NCBI GenBank assembly: GCA_009691915.1
Contig: SIAD01000003.1
Span: 1 to 64,000, forward strand
Reading direction: 5' to 3'
DNA from: Phycisphaerales bacterium
GTDB taxonomy: Bacteria; Planctomycetota; Phycisphaerae; Phycisphaerales; SM1A02
Length of the DNA: 64,000 nucleotides
A model generated the notes under the pieces. The model made no database searches, was not told the DNA's origin, and worked only from the letters and a program-made list of their open reading frames with translations. Position numbers and translations under genes: made by a program. Every line of letters begins with the position of its first letter. Position 1 is the stretch's first letter. Below, in pieces: positions 1 through 9,509 of the stretch.

Positions 1-442
<442 letters not shown>

Positions 443-563
443 TGGAAACTAATTAGACGCACCTGAAGAGCGATCTTCGGGGCGAATTCGTCAACGCAAT
501 CTCGTCCGCCGCAAGGCGGGAACTGATCTGGTGACAGGTCAGAACGGCACCAACTGCTTATTG

Positions 564-601
564 AACCAGGCGCTCTCCACAGGGCGCCTGGTTGTTTTTT
601 T
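564..601 (+). terminator. Rho-independent terminator of the 16S unit
   Basis: A perfect 10-bp stem (AACCAGGCGC with GCGCCTGGTT) and a short loop are followed by a run of seven T at 595-601. It closes the 16S transcript about 125 bases after the rRNA 3' end, leaving no room for other rRNA or tRNA genes. Confidence 0.92.
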
Positions 602-678
602 GCACTCCGCCTCCGACACCGGTCGCCTGCTGAGGGGCACCCCTTGAATTTGCTGATCTACGCGGCATACTTGGAGAG

Positions 679-2058
679 ATGTTGCGACTCTTCGCCACTG
701 GTGTGCTGGTTATGACAGCAGCCATTCCCGCGTCTGCCCAGACTCTCACTACCTCCATAGTCGCGACTGGGCTTACCAAGCCGATGGAGGTGGCGAGTCC
801 ACCGGGGGATGCCGCGCGCCTCTTTGTCCTTGAGCAGCGAGGGATCGTCAAGCTCATCAAGAATGGCGTACTGCAAGCGACTGCCTTCTTGAACATCGAC
901 TCCACGGTTCCCGAGCAGACCTACAGCGGGCTCTTCGGGATTGCGTTTCACCCCGACTACGCAAGCAACGGAAAGTTCTATCTCCATCACACGACGGGAA
1001 CGACGAGCGCGATCATCGTCTGGATTGTCGAGTACACCCGAAACGCCACGAATCAAGACATCGCCGACACGGCAAGCCGGCGGGTCATCATGCGCATCGC
1101 TTCGCCATCGACCCAGGGGTACCACCTCGGGGGGACGCTCATCTTCGGCGGTGACGGCTACCTCTACATTCCGCTGGGTGACGGCGGGTACACCGGCGAC
1201 CCTCAGGGCGGCACACGCAGCCAGTCGATGACCTCGCTGTGGGGGAAGATCCTGCGCGTTGATGTCAATGGCGACGACTTCCCGGCGGACGCGAGCGCGA
1301 ACTACGCGATTCCGCCGACGAATCCGTATGTCGGCGGCATGAGCACGGTCGACGACCCGATCTACGCGAAGGGGCTTCGGAATCCATTCCGGTGCTCGCG
1401 GGATCCCCTCACTGGCACGCTGTGGATCGGCGATGTTGGCGGAACGGTTCGGGAGGAGGTCGATGTCTTCGACCCGACCACCGAGGCCGGCGCCAACTTC
1501 GCATGGAACTGTGTCGAGGGAACGCTGTGCACATCGAATGCGAATTGCTCGTGCCCTTCGGCGTCGCTGAAGGCGCCGGTTTACGAGTACACCCACTCGG
1601 TCGGGCTCTCCATCACGGGTGGAACGGTCTATCGGGGGTGCGCCATTCCCGCGCTCGAGGGGCAGTACCTGTTCGCCGACTACCAGAACTCAAAGGCGTG
1701 GCGGATGAATCTTTCGACGGGCTCGCCGGTTGTGACCGACATCACAGCGCAGCTCGCACCAGTGAGCGGACCAGTGTGCATCGGCGCGGACGCCAGTGGT
1801 GAACTATTCATCGTCAACCACACCGCGGGAACAGTGCGCCGCATTACCTCGAACCCTGCGCCGCCGGACAGTGATGCGGACGGGATTCCTGACTCGTGCG
1901 AAGTACGACCAGGGGATGTCAACGGCGATGGCGTTGTCTCCGCCGCGGATCTCTCACTGATCCTCGCTGGCTGGGGCGCGTCCGGACCAACCGACCTCAA
2001 CGGCGACGGCACGACCGACTCGCTCGACATCGGGATCGTTCTGGCCGACTGGGGTTGA
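679..2058 (+). CDS. Secreted PQQ-type sugar dehydrogenase (GSDH beta-propeller) with dockerin-like C-terminus
   Basis: A 459-residue protein with a Sec signal peptide (residues 1 to about 21, ending ASA). Most of it is a glucose/sorbosone-dehydrogenase six-blade propeller. The blade motif GLRNPFRCSRD begins near residue 232 and is followed by GTLWIGDVGG, both typical of soluble aldose sugar dehydrogenases that use PQQ and calcium. The last 50 residues are two calcium-loop repeats (DVNGDGVVSAADL and DLNGDGTTDSLD), each ending in a W. The ATG has GGAG four bases upstream. A paralogue of identical length and layout lies at 43931-45310. It probably oxidises aldoses or their oligomers outside the cytoplasm; the actual substrate cannot be read from the sequence. 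Confidence 0.88.
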   Translation: MLRLFATGVLVMTAAIPASAQTLTTSIVATGLTKPMEVASPPGDAARLFVLEQRGIVKLIKNGVLQATAFLNIDSTVPEQTYSGLFGIAFHPDYASNGKFYLHHTTGTTSAIIVWIVEYTRNATNQDIADTASRRVIMRIASPSTQGYHLGGTLIFGGDGYLYIPLGDGGYTGDPQGGTRSQSMTSLWGKILRVDVNGDDFPADASANYAIPPTNPYVGGMSTVDDPIYAKGLRNPFRCSRDPLTGTLWIGDVGGTVREEVDVFDPTTEAGANFAWNCVEGTLCTSNANCSCPSASLKAPVYEYTHSVGLSITGGTVYRGCAIPALEGQYLFADYQNSKAWRMNLSTGSPVVTDITAQLAPVSGPVCIGADASGELFIVNHTAGTVRRITSNPAPPDSDADGIPDSCEVRPGDVNGDGVVSAADLSLILAGWGASGPTDLNGDGTTDSLDIGIVLADWG

Positions 2059-2160
2059 TGACGCGCCGGGCCCTCGTGCAGGGAGGCCGGTCGGCGAACG
2101 CTCTTTCAGGCAGAAGATCGTGGCTTGCAGGGGTTCGGTCATTTGAAGTCGTTCATTCAA

Positions 2161-2642
2161 TGGACATCGCTGGTGCGCCTCGCGATGTGATTGTGGCACT
2201 CGTGGACTCGGACATTTATCCCGAAACAGTGGTCGTAAATGCCAATGGGCAGATGGTTCTCTCTGGATGTGACCTCTACGGAGCGCCCGCTTCTATTCTG
2301 TCGTCCATGTAGGTGCTTCGGCCGACGGAGATTGATCCAAGTGGAGTCAACGCCATTGCGATCACCGCGGCCCGGCTGAACGGGCAGAGATTGAGTGACA
2401 TTTACATGGTTCGCAAGAATCCTCCTGGACTACTCGGCCCCGAATTTGATGGCACGGGACTCGGTGGAACCGGCGGAGGCAACTATGCAGCAGCCGACCT
2501 CAATCTGGATGGCGTCGTCGATGGCTTGGACATGGGGGCTCTGTTGTCCGGCTGGAGCACCTCTGGAGACTCAGACATCAATGGCGACGGCTTCACCGAC
2601 GGACTCGACCTGGGTGCCTTGCTGAGCGGTTGGACGGGGTGA
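2161..2642 (+). pseudogene. Remnant of a dockerin-tailed secreted protein, split by an in-frame TAG
   Basis: One reading frame runs from ATG 2161 through coding-looking sequence (DVIVALVDSD, TVVVNANGQMVLSG), meets a TAG at 2310-2312, and continues in the same frame (GVNAIAITAARLNGQRLSDI) to a dockerin tail. That tail has the loops DLNLDGVVDGLD and DINGDGFTDGLD, each followed by LLSGW, and stops at 2642. No signal peptide or full domain remains at the 5' end. The simplest reading is a truncated and nonsense-mutated copy. Alternatively, a GTG at 2313 directly after the TAG could start a 109-residue protein made mostly of the tail. No promoter or ribosome site is evident for it. Confidence 0.5.
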
Positions 2643-2688
2643 GGGCGGTTGGTGCTGGCGCAGGCAGCAGAAGTGAAGCGCAAATCTA

Positions 2689-2694
2689 TACCCT
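2689..2694 (+). promoter_or_regulatory. -10-like TACCCT for the isomerase gene at 2701
   Basis: TACCCT lies six bases before the ATG with no purine-rich ribosome site between, so the mRNA would start at or next to the start codon. I see no matching -35. Confidence 0.35.
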
Positions 2695-2700
2695 GACACC

Positions 2701-3600
<900 letters not shown>

Positions 3601-3696
3601 CCGAAGAAGATTATTAGCGCGTTCTCTTGCAGCGGCGGAAAGCCGGAGTAGGTTGCCCCATCAGGTCCTCGGTTCACGGGTCCTTGATGAACACTG

Positions 3697-3747
3697 GGCG
3701 CTGGGCAGGCTCCTTCGTGGGGAGGCCTTCCCAGCGCCTTTCTTGTT
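3697..3747 (+). terminator. Hairpin terminator after the isomerase gene
   Basis: GGCGCTGGG (3697-3705) pairs with CCCAGCGCC (3730-3738). An inner imperfect stem (AGGCTCC with GGAGGCCT, one bulged G) closes on a small loop. TTTCTTGTTT follows at 3738-3747. The T-run is on the + side, so it serves the upstream + gene. The rest of 3601-3777 holds one more imperfect hairpin (CATCAGG with CCTTGATG, 3659-3690) and no reading frame I trust. Confidence 0.6.
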
Positions 3748-3777
3748 TCCTGGGCAGACCGGATTGGACTGAGCGTG

Positions 3778-4395
3778 TCAGTCAAACCCGCCGAGTACAC
3801 CCCAATTGAAGCCCGAGATGGTTCCAGTGCCGCCATTGGCCATCGGGTACCAATCGCCGACACCTTGCCCGGTGTTAGTGCCACCCAGCGCATGCCCGAC
3901 ATAATAATTGGTGCTGCCCACATTGATATTGCCACCGGTGTTAGTCGCCAGCCCCTGACCCTCCGCCATGTCGTTCCTTCCCGCAACAAGGTGCCACGAT
4001 GCGCTGCGTGTCTGGTTCGCTATCGGTGTGACAAAGGTCGGCTGTGCGAAGCCTGACGCAGTGTTGGTGGTGTCATCGACTGGTGCAGGATCCGGTGCGA
4101 GTGTTGTCGCAGCGGGCGAGAAGTAGTGGTAGTGGACTGTTGGCGTTCCCAGCGCAGCCTGCTCGAGCGCGGTCGCACTCAACTCGCCGCCCTTCTGGTT
4201 GAAGCCGATCCCGAAGGGAACTCCTGTCGCGCTGTCAGAGTCCTTCTGCGCCGGTGGCGGACCGGCGAAACTTATGTTGGAGTCCTGCCGCAGGGTCGGA
4301 GCCGACGCCGCCAGTAAAAATGAGCCAGCACCCAGCGCGCTGATTCGCAGACCAAGCGCGAAGTTCGGGAAGGCTCGACTAGTCGGAATCGTCAT
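3778..4395 (-). CDS. Secreted protein of unknown function, Gly/Asn/Thr-rich C-terminus
   Basis: A 205-residue protein I do not recognise. An N-terminal hydrophobic segment (residues about 12-31, LGLRISALGAGSFLLAASA) looks like a signal peptide. The mature part is poor in charge and rich in Gly, Asn, Thr and Pro. Its C-terminal third has short glycine-asparagine phrases (NTGGNINVGSTN, NGGTGTISG) reminiscent of tail-fibre-collar or beta-rich surface proteins. I chose ATG 4395 because TACTCT sits seven bases upstream, the start pattern used by many genes here, and because an upstream extension would precede that element. It is divergent from transketolase. Coding status is likely but not certain; no enzymatic motif is visible. 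Confidence 0.6.
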   Translation of the reverse strand: MTIPTSRAFPNFALGLRISALGAGSFLLAASAPTLRQDSNISFAGPPPAQKDSDSATGVPFGIGFNQKGGELSATALEQAALGTPTVHYHYFSPAATTLAPDPAPVDDTTNTASGFAQPTFVTPIANQTRSASWHLVAGRNDMAEGQGLATNTGGNINVGSTNYYVGHALGGTNTGQGVGDWYPMANGGTGTISGFNWGVLGGFD

Positions 4396-4402
4396 GGGGC
4401 AA

Positions 4403-4412
4403 AGAGTATGCT
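4403..4412. promoter_or_regulatory. Overlapping divergent -10 elements between 4395 (-) and transketolase (+)
   Basis: Read on the minus strand, 4408-4403 is TACTCT, seven bases before the minus ATG. Read on the plus strand, 4407-4412 is TATGCT, leaving a leader of about 60 bases for transketolase. The two hexamers share two bases. Confidence 0.4.
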
Positions 4413-4476
4413 CGCACTGGCGCACGCGAAAGTGCGGCATCCGCGCGCGGCGAGTACCAAGAGACCTGGAGAGAGC

Positions 4477-6630
4477 ATGACCGTGACTTCGACCAATCCA
4501 CCGACCTCTGCCCGCGCGGCATCTCCGACACCGTTTCCCCTGAGCGGGGTTCCCGGAGATGTGGCGGAGATCGACGCACTCTGTATCAACACGATCCGCA
4601 CGCTTGCGATGGATGCGGTGCAGGCAGCGAAGTCAGGCCATCCCGGAACTCCGATGTCGCTGGCCCCGGTGGCGTACACGCTCTGGCAGGAGTTTCTGCG
4701 ATTCGACCCCGCAAACCCGTTGTGCCCGGGGCGCGACCGGTTCGTTCTCTCGAATGGGCACGCGTCGATGCTCCTCTATTCACTCCTGCACCTGAGTAAG
4801 ACGCAGGCCCTGGATGAGTCGCGCAAGGTGACCGGCCAGCCAAGCGTTCCGCTTGACGAAATCCGGGCGTTTCGCCAGCTCGACTCGCGCTGCCCCGGCC
4901 ACCCCGAGTATCACTGGACCGCAGGGGTTGAGGCGACGACAGGGCCGCTGGGGCAGGGGCTTGCCAACAGCGTCGGGTTTGCGATGGCCGAGCGATGGCT
5001 CGCCGCGCGCTACAACCGACCGGCTCACGAGTTGTTCGGATACCGGGCGTGGGCGATCTGCGGCGACGGCTGCATGATGGAGGGGATTTCTCACGAGGCC
5101 GCGAGCCTCGCGGGTCACCTGAAGCTCGGCAACCTCTGCTGGATCTACGACAACAACCATATCACCATAGAGGGTCGGACAACGCTTGCCTATAGCGACG
5201 ACGCGTCGACGCGGTTTCTTGGCTACGGATGGAATGTGCTGCGCGTCGCCGACGCCAATGACATCGATCAGCTGCGCCGGGCATTCCATGCCGCTACGGC
5301 GACCACGGATCGCCCGACACTCATTGTCGTCGACAGTCGGATCGGGTGGGGGGCGCCAACACGCGAGGACACCTCCGCAGCGCACGGAGAGCCACTGGGC
5401 GAAGAGGAGATTCGCAGGACCAAGCAGTTCTATCGATGGCCCGAGGACGCGAAGTTTCTCGTGCCCGAAGGGGTGTATGAGCGCTTCGCGCAGGGGGTTG
5501 GCGCACGCGGCGCCGCGCTCACCGCAGACTGGAACACGCGCTTCAGCGAGTACTCGAAGGCGTATCCGAAGGAAGCGGCAGAGGTCCGGCAGATGCAATC
5601 GCGGGAACTCCCTGCGGACTGGGCGGCCGAGCTGCCGGTGTTTCCTGCAGACGCCAAGGGGATGGCGACGCGCATCAGCAATGGGAAAGTGATCAACGCG
5701 GTAGCCAAGCGCATTCCGTGGTTCATCGGCGGTTCCGCCGACCTTGCGCCGAGCACCAAGACGCTGATGACCTTTGACGGCGCGGGATCCTTCGAAGCCG
5801 AGACGCCCTCGGGGCGAAACCTCCACTTCGGGATCCGCGAGCACGCCATGGGAGCTGTGTGCAACGCTCTTGCGCTGAGCGGACTGCGTCCGTTCGGCGC
5901 GGGATTCCTCATCTTCAGCGACTACATGAAGGGGTCGATCCGACTCTCGGCGATCATGGATCTGCCGGTCATCTATGTGTTCACACATGACTCCATCGGT
6001 GTCGGCGAGGATGGTCCGACGCACCAGCCGATTGAACAGCTCGCCGCACTGCGGGCGATGCCGCAGGTGTGCATCTTCCGCCCCTGTGACGCGAACGAAG
6101 TCACCGAGTGCTGGCGGACGATCCTTCCCATGACTCATCACCCGGTGGTACTTGCGCTCTCCCGACAGGATCTGCCGACGCTCGACCGAACCAAGTACGG
6201 CGCGGCATCGGGGGTAGCGCGCGGGGCATATGTGCTGGCAGACGCTGTCGGCGGCGCGCCGGAACTCATCCTGATTGGTACGGGGAGTGAAGTCGCGCTC
6301 TGCTTAGCTGTTCATCAGACACTCGAGAAGGAAGGCGTCAAGGTCCGCACGGTGAGCATGCCTTGCTGTGAGCTCTTCAACAGACAGGATCAGGCCTATC
6401 GGGACTCGGTGCTACCTCCATTGGTCCGTGCACGAGTCTCGGTCGAAGCCCTCTCGACCCTTGGATGGGAGCGCTATGTCGGCCTCGACGGTGAGGCAAT
6501 CGGCATGACGACATTCGGCGCCTCGGCTCCGTTGTCAGCACTCCTGCGCCGATTCGGGTTCGAACCGGAGACTGTCGCCGCGCGTGCGCGCGCGGTACTC
6601 GCGCGCGTTCGGGCCGGAGCGTCGCGGTGA
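4477..6630 (+). CDS. tkt: Transketolase
   Basis: A 717-residue thiamine-diphosphate enzyme that moves two-carbon ketol units between sugar phosphates in the non-oxidative pentose phosphate pathway. Visible signatures are SGHPGTPMS near residue 52, the ThDP/Mg motif GDGCMMEGISHEAA from residue 196 with YDNNHITIEG after it, and the pyrimidine-domain motif HDSIGVGEDGPTHQPIEQ from about residue 503. The length is normal for the family. The start at 4477 has GGAGAG a few bases upstream and removes an unconserved Arg-rich extension. The stop overlaps the rpiB GTG (GTGA), so the two pentose-phosphate genes are translationally coupled. Confidence 0.97.
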   Translation: MTVTSTNPPTSARAASPTPFPLSGVPGDVAEIDALCINTIRTLAMDAVQAAKSGHPGTPMSLAPVAYTLWQEFLRFDPANPLCPGRDRFVLSNGHASMLLYSLLHLSKTQALDESRKVTGQPSVPLDEIRAFRQLDSRCPGHPEYHWTAGVEATTGPLGQGLANSVGFAMAERWLAARYNRPAHELFGYRAWAICGDGCMMEGISHEAASLAGHLKLGNLCWIYDNNHITIEGRTTLAYSDDASTRFLGYGWNVLRVADANDIDQLRRAFHAATATTDRPTLIVVDSRIGWGAPTREDTSAAHGEPLGEEEIRRTKQFYRWPEDAKFLVPEGVYERFAQGVGARGAALTADWNTRFSEYSKAYPKEAAEVRQMQSRELPADWAAELPVFPADAKGMATRISNGKVINAVAKRIPWFIGGSADLAPSTKTLMTFDGAGSFEAETPSGRNLHFGIREHAMGAVCNALALSGLRPFGAGFLIFSDYMKGSIRLSAIMDLPVIYVFTHDSIGVGEDGPTHQPIEQLAALRAMPQVCIFRPCDANEVTECWRTILPMTHHPVVLALSRQDLPTLDRTKYGAASGVARGAYVLADAVGGAPELILIGTGSEVALCLAVHQTLEKEGVKVRTVSMPCCELFNRQDQAYRDSVLPPLVRARVSVEALSTLGWERYVGLDGEAIGMTTFGASAPLSALLRRFGFEPETVAARARAVLARVRAGASR

Positions 6631-7085
6631 AGGTTGCGCTGGCATCGGATCATGCTGGGTTCGCGCTCAAGCAGGAACTTCTCTCGTTTGTGAAGGGGCT
6701 CGGTCACGAGGTCACTGACCTCGGCACGCACACCACCGATCCATGCGACTATCCCGACTTCGCCGAGAAGATCGCCGATGAAGTCCTTCATGGCCGCGCC
6801 GAACGGGGAATCCTGCTCTGCGGATCGGGTGTCGGCGCCAGCGTCGCCGCCAACAAGATTCCCGGGATCCGCGCGGGAAACTGCGGCGACTACTACTCGG
6901 CCCACCAAGGGGTCGAACACGACGCGATGAATGTCCTCGTGCTCGGCGGACGAATCGTCGGTGGCTCGGTGGCGCGAGACATGGTTCGTGCATTCCTGGA
7001 GGCGAGATATTCACACGAGGAGCGGCACGAGCGGCGTCTTGCCAAGGTGAAGGCGATCGAGGCGCGCTACTGCCTGTCGGTGTGA
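6627..7085 (+). CDS. rpiB: Ribose 5-phosphate isomerase B
   Basis: A 152-residue RpiB/LacAB-family isomerase that interconverts ribose 5-phosphate and ribulose 5-phosphate. The substrate loop DHAGF is at residues 8-12 and the catalytic Cys65 lies in LLCGSGVGASVAANK. The conserved phosphate- and base-binding stretches GIRAGNCGDYYSA and HDAMNVLVLGGRIVG follow. The GTG start overlaps the transketolase stop by four bases, so both pentose-phosphate steps are made from one message. Confidence 0.96.
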   Translation: MKVALASDHAGFALKQELLSFVKGLGHEVTDLGTHTTDPCDYPDFAEKIADEVLHGRAERGILLCGSGVGASVAANKIPGIRAGNCGDYYSAHQGVEHDAMNVLVLGGRIVGGSVARDMVRAFLEARYSHEERHERRLAKVKAIEARYCLSV

Positions 7086-7090
7086 TCTTG

Positions 7091-7096
7091 TAGTCT
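7091..7096 (+). promoter_or_regulatory. -10-like TAGTCT for the FKBP gene at 7106
   Basis: TAGTCT lies nine bases before the ATG, only six bases after the rpiB stop, which suggests a separate start for the FKBP gene rather than read-through alone. Confidence 0.35.
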
Positions 7097-7105
7097 CCCG
7101 AGATC

Positions 7106-8023
7106 ATGATGATCACGATCGCTTCCGTCGCGCTGTGCGCCGCGCTCACAATGCCCGCCCTCAGCCAGAGTGCAGAGCCCGACTACGAAACCTTGCCGCC
7201 CGATCCTGCCGAAACGGCACAGAAGCTCGCCGCCGCGCCCGTGAACATGGCCAAGGCGATCGAGTTGGCCACTGCGGCGACGGGTGGTCGCATCATCGAG
7301 GTCTCAACCAGCACCGAGGGTGACCATGTGACCTACGACTTCTTCTGCAGCGTGGGCGGTGTCCCGCAGCACGCGCTCGTGGATGGGAGTTCCGGCGAAG
7401 TGAAGACCATCAAGCTCACCATGGCCGACGCCATTGCTGCTGCGACCAAGAAGGTCGACGGGATCGTGCAGAAGGCGTCCGCCGAGTTCGAGGCCGCGGT
7501 GCCTTCGTACTCGGTCGTGGTGCTCACTGGCGGCAAGTTTCACACCGTGGGAATCGATGCCGCGACTGGTGCGGTTCTCAGCGAGGCAATCAGAGGACAG
7601 TTTCCCGGGATGGATGTCACGGGCGAACTGACGACGCTCTCCGACGGGCTTCAGTACTTCGACTTCGAAGAGGGGGGTGGCCTGGTCCCGTCCGGCCCAG
7701 CCGCTGTCGTCGAAGTTCACTACACCGGATACCTGGTCGATGGATCGAAGTTCGACTCTTCCGTCGATCGCGGTCAGCCCGCGTCGTTCCCGCTTGCCAA
7801 TGTCATCAAGGGATGGACCGAGGGTGTGGGCTCGATGAAGGTCGGCGGCAAGCGGAAGCTCGTCATTCCGTACGCGCTGGCGTACGGTCCCGGCGGTCGT
7901 CCGCCCGTTATTCCCGCGAAGGCGACGCTTATCTTTGATGTCGAGTTGCTGCGCATAGTCAGCGATCCCGCCGTTCCGACCGCCCCCAAAGATCCCACCG
8001 AGAATCCGCCGACGACGAAGTGA
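7106..8023 (+). CDS. Exported FKBP-type peptidyl-prolyl isomerase with PepSY-like N-terminal region
   Basis: A 305-residue protein. A signal peptide covers about residues 1-22 (ending ALS). Two PepSY-like repeats follow (about residues 40-100 and 105-165; phrases ALVDGSSGEVKTI and VGIDAATGAVLSEA). An FKBP domain occupies about 185-285, with VEVHYTGYLVDGSKFDSSVDRG, VIKGWTEGVGSMKVGGKR and LAYGPGGRPPVIPAKATLIF carrying the usual Tyr, Phe, Asp and Trp of the active site. It should catalyse prolyl cis-trans isomerisation during folding of exported proteins. The tail is Pro/Thr-rich. An FKBP joined to PepSY repeats is unusual; the PepSY part may bind a protein or protease. ATG 7109 is an equally possible start. 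Confidence 0.88.
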   Translation: MMITIASVALCAALTMPALSQSAEPDYETLPPDPAETAQKLAAAPVNMAKAIELATAATGGRIIEVSTSTEGDHVTYDFFCSVGGVPQHALVDGSSGEVKTIKLTMADAIAAATKKVDGIVQKASAEFEAAVPSYSVVVLTGGKFHTVGIDAATGAVLSEAIRGQFPGMDVTGELTTLSDGLQYFDFEEGGGLVPSGPAAVVEVHYTGYLVDGSKFDSSVDRGQPASFPLANVIKGWTEGVGSMKVGGKRKLVIPYALAYGPGGRPPVIPAKATLIFDVELLRIVSDPAVPTAPKDPTENPPTTK

Positions 8024-8035
8024 CGCTCGGCGGGA

Positions 8036-8299
8036 TTACTTCTTGAAGATGTCGTCGGCCATCTTGCCGATCTCGGCGTCGCGGGCCTCGATCTTGTCGC
8101 GCGTACGCACGGCGGCATCACGGGCCTTGCCGAGCGTCGACTTGCTTCCACCATCGGGAATGGTGTCGAATTTCGCCTGAGATTGAGGGGCCGGAGGCGG
8201 ATCGGGTTTCTTCGCCTGCCCGCGGTCAACTGAGGATTCGCAGCCGAGCGCGATGCCCAGAATGAGTCCGACGATGATGGTCGAGCGCGCTCTGCTCAT
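8036..8299 (-). CDS. Small lipoprotein of unknown function
   Basis: An 87-residue protein with a type II signal: a short basic start, a hydrophobic stretch, then the lipobox LGIALGC with lipidated Cys near residue 20. The mature part has a Pro-rich spacer (KKPDPPPAPQS) and a charged, probably helical C-terminus (ARDAAVRTRDKIEARDAEIG). ATG 8299 was chosen because a longer reading would place 20 extra residues before the signal. TACGAT (minus strand 8311-8306) lies six bases upstream of this ATG. It sits just downstream of the aminopeptidase but has its own promoter-like element inside that gene's last codons. Confidence 0.68.
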   Translation of the reverse strand: MSRARSTIIVGLILGIALGCESSVDRGQAKKPDPPPAPQSQAKFDTIPDGGSKSTLGKARDAAVRTRDKIEARDAEIGKMADDIFKK

Positions 8300-8305
8300 C
8301 GGATC

Positions 8306-8311
8306 ATCGTA
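8306..8311 (-). promoter_or_regulatory. -10-like TACGAT for the lipoprotein at 8299
   Basis: On the minus strand TACGAT is six bases before the ATG, in the 16-base gap after the aminopeptidase stop. No ribosome site intervenes. Confidence 0.35.
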
Positions 8312-8315
8312 GCCG

Positions 8316-9443
8316 TCATGTGGCGCTGAGCGCGTCCGGATTGAGCCCCTTGAGATCATCGACGACGAATAGGCCGTCGCGGCGGATCACCTCGCCGTCG
8401 AAGGAGATGGTTCCGCCACCATAGTCCGATCGCTGGATGCACACGATGTCCCAGTGAACCTGGCTGCGGTTTCCGTTTTCCGCCTCTTCGTAGCACTGGC
8501 CGGGGGTGAAGTGGAAGCTGCCTGCGATCTTCTCGTCGAACAGGGTGTCGAGGATCGGATGAAGGATCGTCGGATTGAAGCCGAGGCTGAACTCCCCGAT
8601 GTAGCGCGCACCCTCGTCCGAATCGAGCATCGCGTTGAGTTTTTCGATGTCGCCATCGCAGGTTGCCTTGACGATCCTGCCCTTGCTGAACTCGAAGCGG
8701 ACATTGGAGTAGGTGGTGCCCTGATAGAGCGTTCCCGTGTTGTATTGCAGGATTCCCTCGACGCTTTCGCGGACCGGCGCGCTGAAGCACTCGCCGTCGG
8801 GAATGTTGCGATCCCCCGAGCAGGCAACCGCCCCGATATTGCGGATGGAGAACCGGAGGTCGGTCGGGCCAGGTCCCTTGATATGAACTGTGTCCGCGCT
8901 CTTCATTCGCGTGACCAGCGGTTGCACGGCGTGGTCCATCTTCGCGTAGTCGACGCAACACACACGGAAGTAGTACTCCTCGAACTCGCGCGTCGACATC
9001 TTGGCGAGTTGCGCCATGCTCGGGCTCGGCCAGCGCAATACCACCCATTTGGTGTGCTTGACGCGCTGCTGGGAGTGAACCGGTGTGCTGTAGAACTTGC
9101 CGACCATCTGGAGCTGCGCGGATGGCACACCCGCCATCTCGCTGGCGTTGTCCGCGCCGCGCAAGCCGACATACGCCTGCATCTGCTTCATTCGGTGAAG
9201 ATCGCAGTCGGCCCAGGTGACGAGATTCTCCTGGGTCGATCCCTCCTGCAGCGCGCGCATGATGCGCGTCGATCGCTCCGCGACATGCGCGTTGCCGCCG
9301 ACTCGGCGCGCCTCGTCGATCAGGGCGATCACCATCTCCTCAGGGATGTCGAACGCCTCGATGAGAATGTTCTCGGCAGGACCGAGGCGGCAGGAGTGAT
9401 TGATGATGACCGAGGCGAGCGTCTGAAATCGTGGGTCGTTCAT
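8316..9443 (-). CDS. M29-family metallo-aminopeptidase
   Basis: A 375-residue protein of the thermophilic aminopeptidase family (AmpS/PepS/AmpT type), which removes N-terminal residues from peptides using a two-metal centre. The family landmarks are in order: NIPDGECFSAPVRES (first Glu ligand), the later GEFSLGFNP (second Glu), FHFTPGQCYEEA (His and Tyr) and SQVHWDIVC (His-x-Asp). No signal peptide is seen, so it should be cytoplasmic and recycle peptides. The ATG has no obvious Shine-Dalgarno; upstream lies GCTCCAATCCCTGATCT, which fits neither of the start patterns seen elsewhere. Confidence 0.88.
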   Translation of the reverse strand: MNDPRFQTLASVIINHSCRLGPAENILIEAFDIPEEMVIALIDEARRVGGNAHVAERSTRIMRALQEGSTQENLVTWADCDLHRMKQMQAYVGLRGADNASEMAGVPSAQLQMVGKFYSTPVHSQQRVKHTKWVVLRWPSPSMAQLAKMSTREFEEYYFRVCCVDYAKMDHAVQPLVTRMKSADTVHIKGPGPTDLRFSIRNIGAVACSGDRNIPDGECFSAPVRESVEGILQYNTGTLYQGTTYSNVRFEFSKGRIVKATCDGDIEKLNAMLDSDEGARYIGEFSLGFNPTILHPILDTLFDEKIAGSFHFTPGQCYEEAENGNRSQVHWDIVCIQRSDYGGGTISFDGEVIRRDGLFVVDDLKGLNPDALSAT

Positions 9444-9509
9444 GGGAGATCAGGGATTGGAGCAGCGTGGGAGTGAGTGCGTCAAGGCGATTGACTGGGA
9501 GATCCTGTT

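Noticed and set aside
3620-3750. Possible small SRP RNA or riboswitch in the 3601-3777 gap (CAGGTCC-like stretch)
   Set aside because: The invariant SRP loop (GGAAG...AGCAG after GTCAGG) is not in the right order on either strand. The hairpins are explained by a terminator.
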